Assembly (NCBI GenBank): GCA_027596945.1 | Contig: JADGJH010000211.1 | Location: 1-11,076 of the forward strand | Direction: 5' to 3' | Source: Physocladia obscura | Lineage: Eukaryota; Chytridiomycota; Chytridiomycetes; Chytridiales; Chytriomycetaceae | DNA: 11,076 nucleotides | Shown here: piece after piece, positions 1 to 7,474 of the stretch | Position numbering within the stretch: the first letter of the stretch is position 1 | Layout of the letters: each line of letters starts with the position of its first letter | Translations under genes and position numbers: made by a program | The notes under the pieces: model-generated | What the model was told of the DNA's origin: nothing | Database searches by the model: none | The model's input: the letters and a program-made list of their open reading frames with translations, nothing else

Positions 1-82
1 ATTTTTTTTTTTATTTTTATTTTTTAAAATTTTTTTTAATAAATTAAAAAAATTTTTTTTTAAATTTTTTTTTTTTTTTTTT
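1..82. repeat. A/T homopolymer low-complexity contig edge
   Basis: This stretch is almost only A and T, in long T runs and short A runs, with no coding potential or recognisable element. The other end of the window is similar. The most likely reading is an AT-rich intergenic stretch at which the assembly stopped. No telomere-type repeat (for example TTAGGG) is visible. Confidence 0.85.
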
Positions 83-851
83 GAAGTGTCTTTTATTCTT
101 TATTATCTTTTTCATTGTATCTCTAAAACTATTTGAACCCAACATACTGCTTTGTTTTTTATTATTGGTCATTTTAAATTTAAAAAAAGTCTTGATTATG
201 TAAATTTAAACAATACACTGTATATTTTTCAAATTCAATTATTATACTATTATAAAAATATTTGCAAATTTTCCTGATGATTGTATTCAATCAATTTGAC
301 TAACAGTATCAATGTTTAATAATACAAAATTAAAGAATTTCTTGCAATTCCGACTGGTTTCCAACAGCAGATGAAATGGGGGCGTATTTTAATAGAAATC
401 CATAAATCTTTCAAACTTTTGTAAAATCGAATTTACTAGTGCAAAAATTAGTACAGGTGTGCATCCTTCATCTGTACATGTGTTTGTTTATCACAATACT
501 GTTACAAAAACTGATTGGACGCTCAACATTGGGAAATCAGATAAGATCCAGCTCATGCTTTACTCGCTAGTCACAAGCTTGTGCTGGAGTATGTTGTGGT
601 TGAGAAATTGAAAACCTATGTTTGTAAAATCTCACTTCAATACAAAAAACAAGTGGGTTGAAACTGTCACAATAAAGAATATTAAAAAAGTAATTGACCG
701 TTTCGAAAATCTAGCTAATTCAACTATTGTCTAAATATACTGTTTTTCTGGTCAAACTTTTTATTTATTTTTACTTGATTTTTTCCCCGTACTTTTTTCT
801 AGTTAGCAATCCGAATGTAACGTGCGAATTTTTTTTTTCGTTAAATCAAAA
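83..851. other. Non-coding upstream region of gene A
   Basis: No convincing gene is visible on either strand. The flanks are AT-rich, while roughly 355-660 is less biased. One frame stays open from 396 to about 608, but it has no upstream ATG, no recognisable domain and no linked exon. The stretch holds an imperfect inverted repeat (548-587) and an AATAAA at about 671-676 that could close an unseen upstream transcript. The last 100 bases, with T tracts before the ATG at 852, probably hold the gene A promoter and leader, but no clear TATA box can be assigned. Confidence 0.6.
548..587. repeat. Imperfect inverted repeat with inner palindrome
   Basis: The 13-base arms 548-560 and 575-587 are complementary at 11 of 13 positions across a 14-base spacer. 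The right arm overlaps a perfect 12-base palindrome, CACAAGCTTGTG (572-583). As RNA this could fold into a small hairpin; as DNA the palindrome could be a dimer-binding site. No function is assignable from sequence alone, and short inverted repeats arise by chance in AT-rich DNA. Confidence 0.4.
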
Positions 852-2847
852 ATGGGTGAGGAAGGTTTTGCTGAACGAAGATTGGAATATCACTGAATAA
901 CACCATTCAGGGCGTGCCAACAAAACCCAAGTCAATACCGATGATTCAACTGACCTGTTTGCATTCCCCGAGTCGCCACCAGCTGCTAAACGTCGTGGAG
1001 GTATTGTCTTTTGTTTTTTGAAGGATACAACCACACCCTTGTGAAAATGCCAACTCACACTCTAATGACTATTATTTTTCTGAATTGATCTCATTTCATA
1101 GTTGCAAAACCCAATACTAGAGCCGCAGCAATGTCGAAGTCAAAGCCTGCAAGCAATGCGCGAAAGACCACACAGTGTAAGTCAAATTCATGGCCTATTT
1201 GTGATTTGCTTTTTACTGCATTGAATTTGGTATTCAACAATGTGAATAAGTTTAATATGTACCATACCTTACACTGGTTTTCATTTCTGCCATAATGTTT
1301 CACTTACACCCTAATAAATAAACAAAAAAATAAACAAACAAAAATATAAATTAAAAAGTTAAGAACAATTCAAAACCTATTTCCAAGTCCACGAAGGCAT
1401 CTGCAAGTGCAAATCTAGCAGTCGAAAAATCTTCAAAATCACTGAAACTTGCAGTTCCTCCTGTCGCGGAATTACAACAATCTACTTCATTTTCATCTTC
1501 AGCTGATTCTTTCGACCCTTTTGTTAACACATTGCTGACGTCACATGAAAAATTCCACAAAACGAGCCGGGATTTAAGTGACGGGGATGGAAATTTTTCG
1601 GACAAAAATTCTGTGATTGAGCACGTCCTTATCGAATATGGTAAAGATGACGATGACGATAACGACGAAGCAAACAGAACTCTTGTAGCTCATTATAGCA
1701 AAGAAAGTGATGATGACGTATTTGAAGTTTTGAAAGATAGTCATAATATTCAAAGTAGGAATCGCATCACTAAGAAAGTACAACGTGAAAATTACAAAAG
1801 CATTTTTGATGAAAAAGATGTCAACGATGAAAGTTACCATGGTTCAAGCGACAATGATAAGTTTAATCAAGAGGAAAAACAGAATATCAGTGGATCCAAG
1901 AAAACTCTCACAAAGAGAAAGAAAATTGAGCTTTGGTTTGTTTACATTTTCAAACTTCTTTCAAATTGAAATTTATAATTTCCGCTTTTTCCTCACCGAA
2001 GTGATACGTCGTTAGAAGGCAATAATTCGTCACTCGATAGTGAATTGAAAGTCCAAGTACTGAAGAAACGCGACAAGCAAACTTTGCCAGCTGTCTCCAA
2101 AAATCTGTCTATGAATTCAAAACCGCCGGCAACAAGAAAATCAAAATCGGTAGCTACAAAAGCAAGCAAAACTCCCTTCAACGAAATTGATTCAGAAGAA
2201 CGTGAAGTGGACAAGCAGCCGACGAAGGGAAAGGCAGAAAATAATCAAACTTCATATATTGAACAGCTTGAGAAAAAGATTGAACTGGTTTGAGACATAT
2301 ATATATTTATATCGTTTTGTTGTTGTTTTTAAACAATTTTAGACTGCAAATTTCCTGAATGATCTGAATGCTGAAAGTGAATCCACTTTTGCTGCTCTTT
2401 GTGAGAAAAATGAGTCATATTTGGCACTTCAGAGTTGAGTTTACTAATAACTATTCGAATTAAATATAATTCTTAAAAAAATAAATAATCACAGAAACAA
2501 CTTTTTCAAAGTTTTGTACTGAGCAAAAGAAAATGGGAAGCATGTTGCTCAAAAGTGTTCAGGATTTTGAAGAATCAACGATTGGAAGAAGGGATTTGTT
2601 TCGCGAGTTTCATCAGAAGATGGAGGCTGATAGTAAGTGCCAAAACTCTTCTCTTCAAAGAAAAATTTTTTTTTTTAAAAAATCTCTCTTTCTCCAAGTA
2701 AAAAAGCACAAAGTGCAAGCGGAGGCAACAGTCGATCGAATGACAGAAATGGGCAGATCTATTCAGAAATCAATCTCGCAGCAAGTAGCACAGGACTATG
2801 GGATGAGTCGGATTAAAGCACAAATGCAACAAATTTTTGATGATTGA
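852..2847 (+). CDS. Coiled-coil protein, tentatively Cor1/SYCP3-like chromosome-axis protein
   Basis: I infer eight exons: 852-855, 911-1000, 1102-1176, 1359-1935, 2002-2287, 2343-2433, 2495-2632 and 2699-2847. They total 1410 nt, so 469 residues plus TGA, and all phases match. The first exon supplies only ATG and one base. Residues 1 to about 330 look disordered: Ser/Lys/Ala-rich at first, an acidic run near 153-160, a basic KRKK at 242-245 that may be a nuclear signal, then a Lys-rich stretch. From about 335 the protein is helical with coiled-coil character. The last 30 residues, with IQKSI, then SRIKAQMQQIF, follow the pattern that ends the Cor1 domain of the meiotic axis protein SYCP3. 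If that is right, it would be a nuclear protein coating chromosome axes. The gene structure is fairly secure. The family call is inference from pattern memory over a short segment, and an unrelated nuclear coiled-coil protein is the main alternative. Confidence 0.72.
1177..1358 (+). other. Third intron of gene A, unusually long
   Basis: The donor is a perfect GTAAGT at 1177. The acceptor AAAAAG ending at 1358 is chosen because it alone keeps the downstream frame: AG at 1363 or 1387 gives the wrong phase. At 182 nt this is about three times the usual intron length here. A small missed exon inside it cannot be excluded, but none is evident. Confidence 0.55.
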
Positions 2848-2903
2848 TTCTAATTTTTTTTACGATTATTTGTGTCTTAAAAAAAAAATTCTTTGAGTGT
2901 TTT

Positions 2904-2940
2904 GTAATGTTGACCAATCAGTTGACTCAACATTACGTGA
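2904..2940. promoter_or_regulatory. CCAAT box plus bZIP sites in an inverted repeat, upstream of gene B
   Basis: The 163-bp gap between genes A and B holds a dense motif cluster. GTAATGTTGA (2904-2913) and TCAACATTAC (2927-2936) form a perfect 10-base inverted repeat. The 13-base spacer starts with a CCAAT box (2914-2918). TGACTCA (2923-2929) is the exact AP-1/Gcn4-type half-palindrome, and TTACGTGA (2933-2940) resembles Yap/CREB-type bZIP sites. The cluster sits 71-107 bp before the reductase ATG, a normal promoter position. CCAAT is bound by the HAP/NF-Y complex, and Yap-type factors drive oxidative-stress genes in fungi; both apply here by inference. The inverted repeat could also help end the gene A transcript. 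Confidence 0.55.
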
Positions 2941-3010
2941 TGATAATCTTTTTTAGTTGAAAGTTCCTGTGAGTGGTTACAAAAAAAAAAAGGAAAAAAA
3001 CAGTCAACAC

Positions 3011-4124
3011 ATGTCAAAACTTTACGAAGAAGCATTATTTCCACGCATTGGATACGGCGCTATGGGTCTCAGTATGGGTTATGGAGTTGCAGATCGCACC
3101 GAAAGTTTGAAGGTTTTACAATATGCTGCCGATGCAAATTCCGCATTCATAGACTCGTCCGATATTTACGGGAACGGCCATAACGAAGAGCTCATTGGAG
3201 AGTGGTTGGCACAAAATGAAGGAAACCGGGCAAAAGTATTCATTTGCACAAAATTTGGCTTCAAGTCTGTGAATCCTCCTGTCATTTGTGGAAAGGCTGA
3301 ATATGTTAAAAAGTGCTGTAATGCGTCACTGAAAAGGCTTGGAGTTGATTTTATCGATCTGTATTATCAACACAGGTTTCTTTTTTTTTTCTTTTTCTTT
3401 TGTTCAAAATAGTATAATGTTAGCAACTCTTTATTTCTTATATCAGAGTTGACCCAGATACACCAATTGAGGAAACTGTAACTGCCTTAGCAGAGCTTGT
3501 GAAGGAAGGAAAAGTCAGATACATCGGTCTTTCGGAAGCAAGTGCTGAAAACATCCGACGTGCTCATAAAATACATCCAATTGCTGCAGTTCAAGTTGAA
3601 TACTCGCCGTGGTCGACTGATATTGAAAATAATGGAGTCCTTCAAACTTGTATTGAGCTTGGAATTGTTGTAGTTGCATGTAATATTTTTAATTTCACAT
3701 GAGATAATTTCTTACTATTTGTTATTTTGCTTTTATACTAGATTCACCTGTTGGCAAAGGATTTTTGACTGGGCAGTATAAATCCATTGATGATTTCGAG
3801 CAAAACGATTTTCGTAGATCTTTGCCACGGTTCCAAGGCACAGCGTTCGAGCAAAATTTAAAGCTTGTTGACGCACTGAAGGAGATCGCTGCTACCAAAG
3901 GCTGTACTGTTACACAGTTGACACTTGCGTGGGTATGCGCTCAAGGACCACATATTATTCCAATTCCTGGCACCAAAAAGGTTTCGAGATTGCAAGAGAA
4001 TCTTGGTGCGGCAAAAGTTTTTCTTACTGAGAGCGAGAATTCGGCTATTAGAGCCGTTATGGCTTCGATTCCGGTCGTTGGCGCCAGATATCAACCTGCG
4101 CAACTTGCCCTCTCTTTCAAATAA
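3011..4124 (+). CDS. NADPH-dependent aldo-keto reductase
   Basis: Three exons (3011-3375, 3447-3679, 3742-4124) join to 981 nt, giving 326 residues, the usual length for a single-domain aldo-keto reductase barrel. The catalytic tetrad is complete: Asp48 and Tyr53 in FIDSSDIYG, Lys81 in CTKFGF and His121 in YYQH. The second splice restores the conserved [12 protein letters not shown] strand, and [16 protein letters not shown] near the C-terminus is the NADPH phosphate-binding segment. It should reduce aldehydes or ketones, or run in reverse, in the cytosol. Overall pattern is closest to the AKR13/YakC and auxin-induced/perakine-reductase-like branch; the substrate cannot be told. The ATG at 3011 is chosen because it starts at the normal family N-terminus ([13 protein letters not shown]). 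The frame is open upstream to 2957 but has no other ATG. No signal peptide or membrane segment is seen. Confidence 0.95.
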
Positions 4125-4468
4125 AAGGAAGGGGTTGATGGTAAACCTGGTTCAACAGAGTGGCAGATGGCTTTTGTTCTGCTTTGTTTCTTTATCTTTC
4201 CTTTTATCCTACCTTTCGCCCGCTCGCGCCTTCTTTCTTTCCTTCTTTACTTCCTTTTTTTTTATTTTCGTGGTGTTTTCTCAATAAAATGGTAGTAGGT
4301 GGTGTTTCAGCAATCCATGGCCTTCTTTGACGGGTAGCATACGAAAACAAGTTTTGATAAAAATTATTTTCTAATGATTGCCATGAGTTACTGCCATATT
4401 TTACAATAACTGTGGAATTGATCTTGTTGTCCGGTTGTCCGGTCAAAAAAAATTTTTCTTCAAAACAA
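4125..4468. other. Gap between genes B and C, with long pyrimidine tract
   Basis: This 344-bp gap should hold the gene B 3' UTR and the gene C promoter and leader. From about 4171 to 4270 the + strand is overwhelmingly C and T, broken by few purines. It is followed by an AATAAA signal at 4283-4288. A short direct repeat (two copies of TTGTCCGG, 4427-4442) lies just before the gene C start. No gene is supported; overlapping open frames here have no domain content and lie in biased sequence. Confidence 0.7.
4283..4288 (+). terminator. Probable poly(A) signal of gene B
   Basis: An exact AATAAA lies 159 bp after the reductase stop, directly after a pyrimidine-rich stretch. Another AATAAA (4120-4125) overlaps the stop codon itself and is a less likely signal. 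The assignment rests on motif and position only. Confidence 0.45.
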
Positions 4469-7159
4469 ATGCTCACATCAATCACAACAAGCATCAACCT
4501 CGCACGCACAAAATCAATCGCGAGCACCACCGCATCGGAAGTAAATACTTACGGGAAAATAATAACAACAAATGGCGGAAGCAGTGTTGCCCGCAAACAC
4601 CCACAACCGCAAAGCCCAAGCTCTGCAGCTTTAATTCATGCGCGGCGTCCATCAGCTGTCCGATCATTGTTTGGGCGCGCTGTCGATACTCCTGAACCAT
4701 CATCATTTATCAATAGTAGTCTCGATTCAGATATCGACATGGCTGAATGCCAATGTCGCGCGTGCGGTTCCGGGCATTGTGAATGTGTGACAAAGAATCA
4801 AAAATGGGAAAATTTATGTGAGTAATCTCAAACTAGTGAAATCTTGGATTCAAAATCTGATATCGAACATAAATTAAAGTTTTAGAGGGTCCCTTCAGCG
4901 ATGTTGAAATAATGGCGTGCGGTCGTGTTTTCAAGCTTCATCGTGTTGTTTTGATTTCGCAATCAAAACTTCTCGATAATATATTCAGTTGCGCAAATAA
5001 CACTGATATACCTGGGATTTCGTATATTCTGGACGTTGGCGGTGGATCTATTCTAACTTTAGAATGTGCTGAAGAATGGGGACTTGATGGAGATGGTTTA
5101 GAGGTTTTTTCCTTTTTATTCTGATTTTTTTTTGCTGACAATTTTTCTCAAGTATGCGTTGAAAGACATTTACAAACCATACGATTCTCACTTTTCCAAT
5201 ACCACTATATCGCACAAACGTGTATTTCCAATCCTCATTGCAGCCTGTTTCCTCAACTACCCACACCTTATCAACAAATGCATCCGCCACATAGTCGCAA
5301 CCTCATCAGCAGCAACAATTGCTGAATACCTCACGCACTTAGACTCCACTCTCGCTGCTCTACCAAATTTTCCAGAAACGGCAGCAAACACTGCATACCG
5401 TGAATTTCATCGTCGGAAAACAGCTGTGTGCGACGCACTTACGCCCGCACTCACCAGCTGCTTTCTGCGGGCGGTGAATTTGGCAGCCAGTGGTGATAGT
5501 GGTGGTGGAGATGATATAGCCATGATGGCAGAAGTGCCATTTCGGTGGTTCCAATATGCGGTTGAGAGTCCTATGCTGTGTGTAGCTGGTGAATTTGCGC
5601 GATATGAAATTCTGAAACGATGGGCCGTTGCGCGATGGAGACGAACAAATAGTGCTGCTGCTGTGTCTGCAGCAGCAGCAGTTGCAGCAGCAAATTTAGC
5701 GAAACGAAAAAGTGGGTTTCTTAGTTCAATGTTTGGGGATCAAAGTCGTCGCGATGGCGTGGAAAATACGTTGCAAAATAATTCAGTAAATGGACGCCCT
5801 GGGATTGGTAATGGCGGAACAAGCAGCCCGACTATTGCAGAGTCGTTGCGTGAAAGTGTAATGTCGTTTGAAAGTAGCTTGTTTGGCGGTGGGGGTGGAA
5901 GTAGTGCACGAGGCGGCGGTCCAATGGGATTTGCTAGCACGAGTATTTTGTCCAGACTAGTAAATCTTTATGGCCAAGACTATTTGCGCACAGCTGGAAA
6001 TGATGTTGCTGCTATTGAGAATAATGAACCGATGACAGTACTTGGGTTGTTTGAATCGGCGATTGTATACACATACATGACATTTGTACAATTGGAACGT
6101 GTTAAAGCCGATCGTATTGTTAGTGACGCGTCAGTTTTGAATTCATTTTGGATGCAAGCCGAGCTTATTAATCGCTTCACAACACCATTTCAGTCAAATT
6201 CTGGAAATAATGGTAGCAGCAGGAGCAGCAGTAGTAGCAGCACTATTAATGGAAGTTTATCAGCAAGTTTGTCTGGCTTAGGCGCGTTTCGGTTTGCTGT
6301 AAAATTTTCTGGTTTGCGTGACTTTGTTCGAAACAATTTCGAGGCTATTGATAGAGGTGAAAAAGTTGTTTTGGCAAGTGAGGCGATTAAATGTGCAGGA
6401 ATCGATTATCGGGTATTGATTTCTGTCGAATTGGATGAAAAATTTAGAAAGAATCTTGTCGGACATAAACAGCAGCAGCAAAAAGACCAGCGCGTCAAAA
6501 GACGGTTGTTTCAATTAAAAAAAAGTAAAAGTATGGATGACATGAAAATATCAACTGTGTCAAGATCTTCAGTTGAAATGGGGGTCATTGCTGAACAGGA
6601 GCAGAAAGAAATGGACGAATTTTGGAGCAAGTACGTATTGAAGGCAACTCTACAACGCAATAGAATCCATGGCGGTGTTGTCGGAGGTGGAAATGGTGGT
6701 GGCTTTAGTTCATTACCAAGTTCTCAAAATGCCAAAAATGGTGGTACACATGCCAACCAAAGGCAAACCAACAATGCGCCACCAATCGCTTACACTGTAC
6801 ACAAATTTGACACAACTAACTTTACCAATGGCCTCACGCTGCTACAAGAGCCAGTAACAACATGTGGATTTGACGGTACTGGGTTTATAAAAACATTCAG
6901 TTTGCCAAAAGATGTTGTGAAGTTACAAGAAAAGAAAGAGGAGATGAAATTCAAGTCAGAAAACATCCATGCACAAGAAACACGCTCTTCTAGCAATGGC
7001 AATAGTAGCAGCAACATGCAATCGAAAATTCGCGCATTACGTGAGTCTCTCAAAAAACGTGTCGGGGTAGAAAGAAGCGGATCATACGCAAGGTACGACA
7101 ATGATAATGGCCTTGCGGGAGATATTTTCTGGATGGCAGTTGCAATTAATTTAATGTGA
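4469..7159 (+). CDS. BTB/POZ domain protein with BACK-like region
   Basis: Three exons (4469-4817, 4880-5103, 5153-7159) join to 2580 nt, giving 859 residues. Residues 1-93 are Ser/Thr-rich and probably disordered. A Cys cluster, CQCRACGSGHCEC (94-106), follows. The BTB domain begins at about 117: FLEGPFSDVEI, then GRVFKLHRVVLISQSKLLDNIF, the classic D...F..H+.vL...S pattern. It continues across the second intron (YALKDIYKPY, 192 on) to about 240. A helical BACK-like region follows to about 355, with further conserved-looking blocks at about 490-540, 568-625 and 735-790. Between these lie Ala (359-373), Gly (about 436) and Ser (546-554) runs and a Gln/Lys-rich insertion. The layout recalls fungal BTB proteins and germ cell-less-type proteins. 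Such proteins usually serve as cullin-3 ubiquitin-ligase adaptors; the partner here is unknown. The ATG at 4469 is the first in frame; ATG 4739 would drop most of the leader. Confidence 0.88.
4818..4887 (+). other. First intron of gene C with three clustered acceptor AGs
   Basis: The donor is GTGAGT (4818). Acceptor AGs end at 4879, 4885 and 4887. Only the first (AAAG) continues the BTB frame, giving NLFLEGPFSDV. The second (TTTTAG), better by general consensus, joins T to AG and makes TAG exactly at the junction. The third shifts the frame and soon meets TGA. The productive intron is therefore read as 4818-4879. Confidence 0.7.
5654..5692 (+). repeat. GCN alanine-codon repeat in gene C
   Basis: Three GCT codons, then GTG and TCT, then four GCA, one GTT and three GCA codons encode an alanine-rich run (residues 359-371) ahead of a basic AKRK. 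The (GCA) blocks are microsatellite-like and likely to vary in length between isolates. The run separates the BACK-like region from the Gly-rich middle and is probably a flexible linker. Confidence 0.7.
6215..6241 (+). repeat. AGY serine-codon repeat in gene C
   Basis: Eight of nine codons are AGC or AGT (one AGG), giving a Ser run at residues 546-554. It lies directly before the conserved block beginning FRFAVKFSGLRDF and acts as a spacer. This is slippage-prone trinucleotide sequence inside a coding exon, not an independent element. Confidence 0.7.
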
Positions 7160-7474
7160 GGGAAGCAACACAGAACCAAAACAGTTTTAGTTTGGTTTTC
7201 TGGTTTTTTCACGCAAAAAAAAAAAAAAAATTTTGAGCTGGATTTGTTCTGACAAGCAGGGTTCGCTTCACTAAAATCAGACAGGACGAACGTAAAACCA
7301 CATCTACTTGCATCAAATAACAATAAAGTTTTTATACAGTTTTTCATTAGCGAACAGAATTATTTAGTTTTGGACAAGAAAGGATAGATTTTTGATTTGG
7401 GAGGGTTTCAATCTCCACAGTTTGAAGGCACAAGCCGAAAGCCTGTGATACTTTTGAAGAGCCAAGAAACAACG
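7160..7474. other. Gap between genes C and D
   Basis: This 315-bp gap contains the gene C 3' UTR, including a run of about 16 A from 7217, an AATAAA at 7322-7327, and the gene D leader. The gene D frame is open back to 7388 but has no ATG before 7475. A CCACAG at 7415-7420 could be the acceptor of a 5'-UTR intron, with no firm donor. No separate gene is supported. Confidence 0.65.
7322..7327 (+). terminator. Probable poly(A) signal of gene C
   Basis: An exact AATAAA sits 163 bp after the gene C stop and about 150 bp before the gene D start, followed by T-rich sequence. Position and motif fit a polyadenylation signal; nothing more can be seen. Confidence 0.5.

Noticed and set aside
396..608. 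Open stretch of about 70 codons on the + strand in the upstream region
   Set aside because: No ATG at its start, no recognisable domain, and no splice-compatible partner exon. It is too short to separate from chance.
3011..4124. Aldo-keto reductase as a broken gene because it lies in three frames
   Set aside because: Both interruptions are GT-AG introns of 71 and 62 nt whose removal restores the conserved sequence exactly, and the catalytic tetrad is complete.
3925..4287. Overlapping open frame across the end of the reductase and its 3' flank
   Set aside because: It is a shifted frame of the reductase running into pyrimidine-rich sequence. The hydrophobic tail is the translation of T-rich DNA.
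4204..4530. 108-codon open frame on the - strand between genes B and C
   Set aside because: The Lys-rich, Glu-rich product comes from the complement of the pyrimidine tract. No domain is seen, and it overlaps the start of gene C.
5654..6480. Repeated GCA, AGC and CAG triplets as a CRISPR array or mobile repeat
   Set aside because: They are coding microsatellites for Ala, Ser and Gln runs, with no spacers, no repeat unit of array length and no flanking cas genes.
7217..7236. A16 run as a retrotransposition poly(A) tail
   Set aside because: No target-site duplication or element sequence lies upstream, and similar A/T runs occur throughout the introns and UTRs here.
6790..7347. A 185-codon open frame on the - strand
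   Set aside because: It is antisense to the 3' end of gene C and its 3' UTR, includes the poly(A) tract as a Phe run and shows no domain. The + strand frame carries clear protein-like sequence.
7150..7425. Possible splice fusion of genes C and D through GTGAGG (7156) and CCACAG (7420)
   Set aside because: The phase does not match: joining leaves two bases and reads into TGA in the gene D leader. AATAAA at 7322 also supports separate transcripts.
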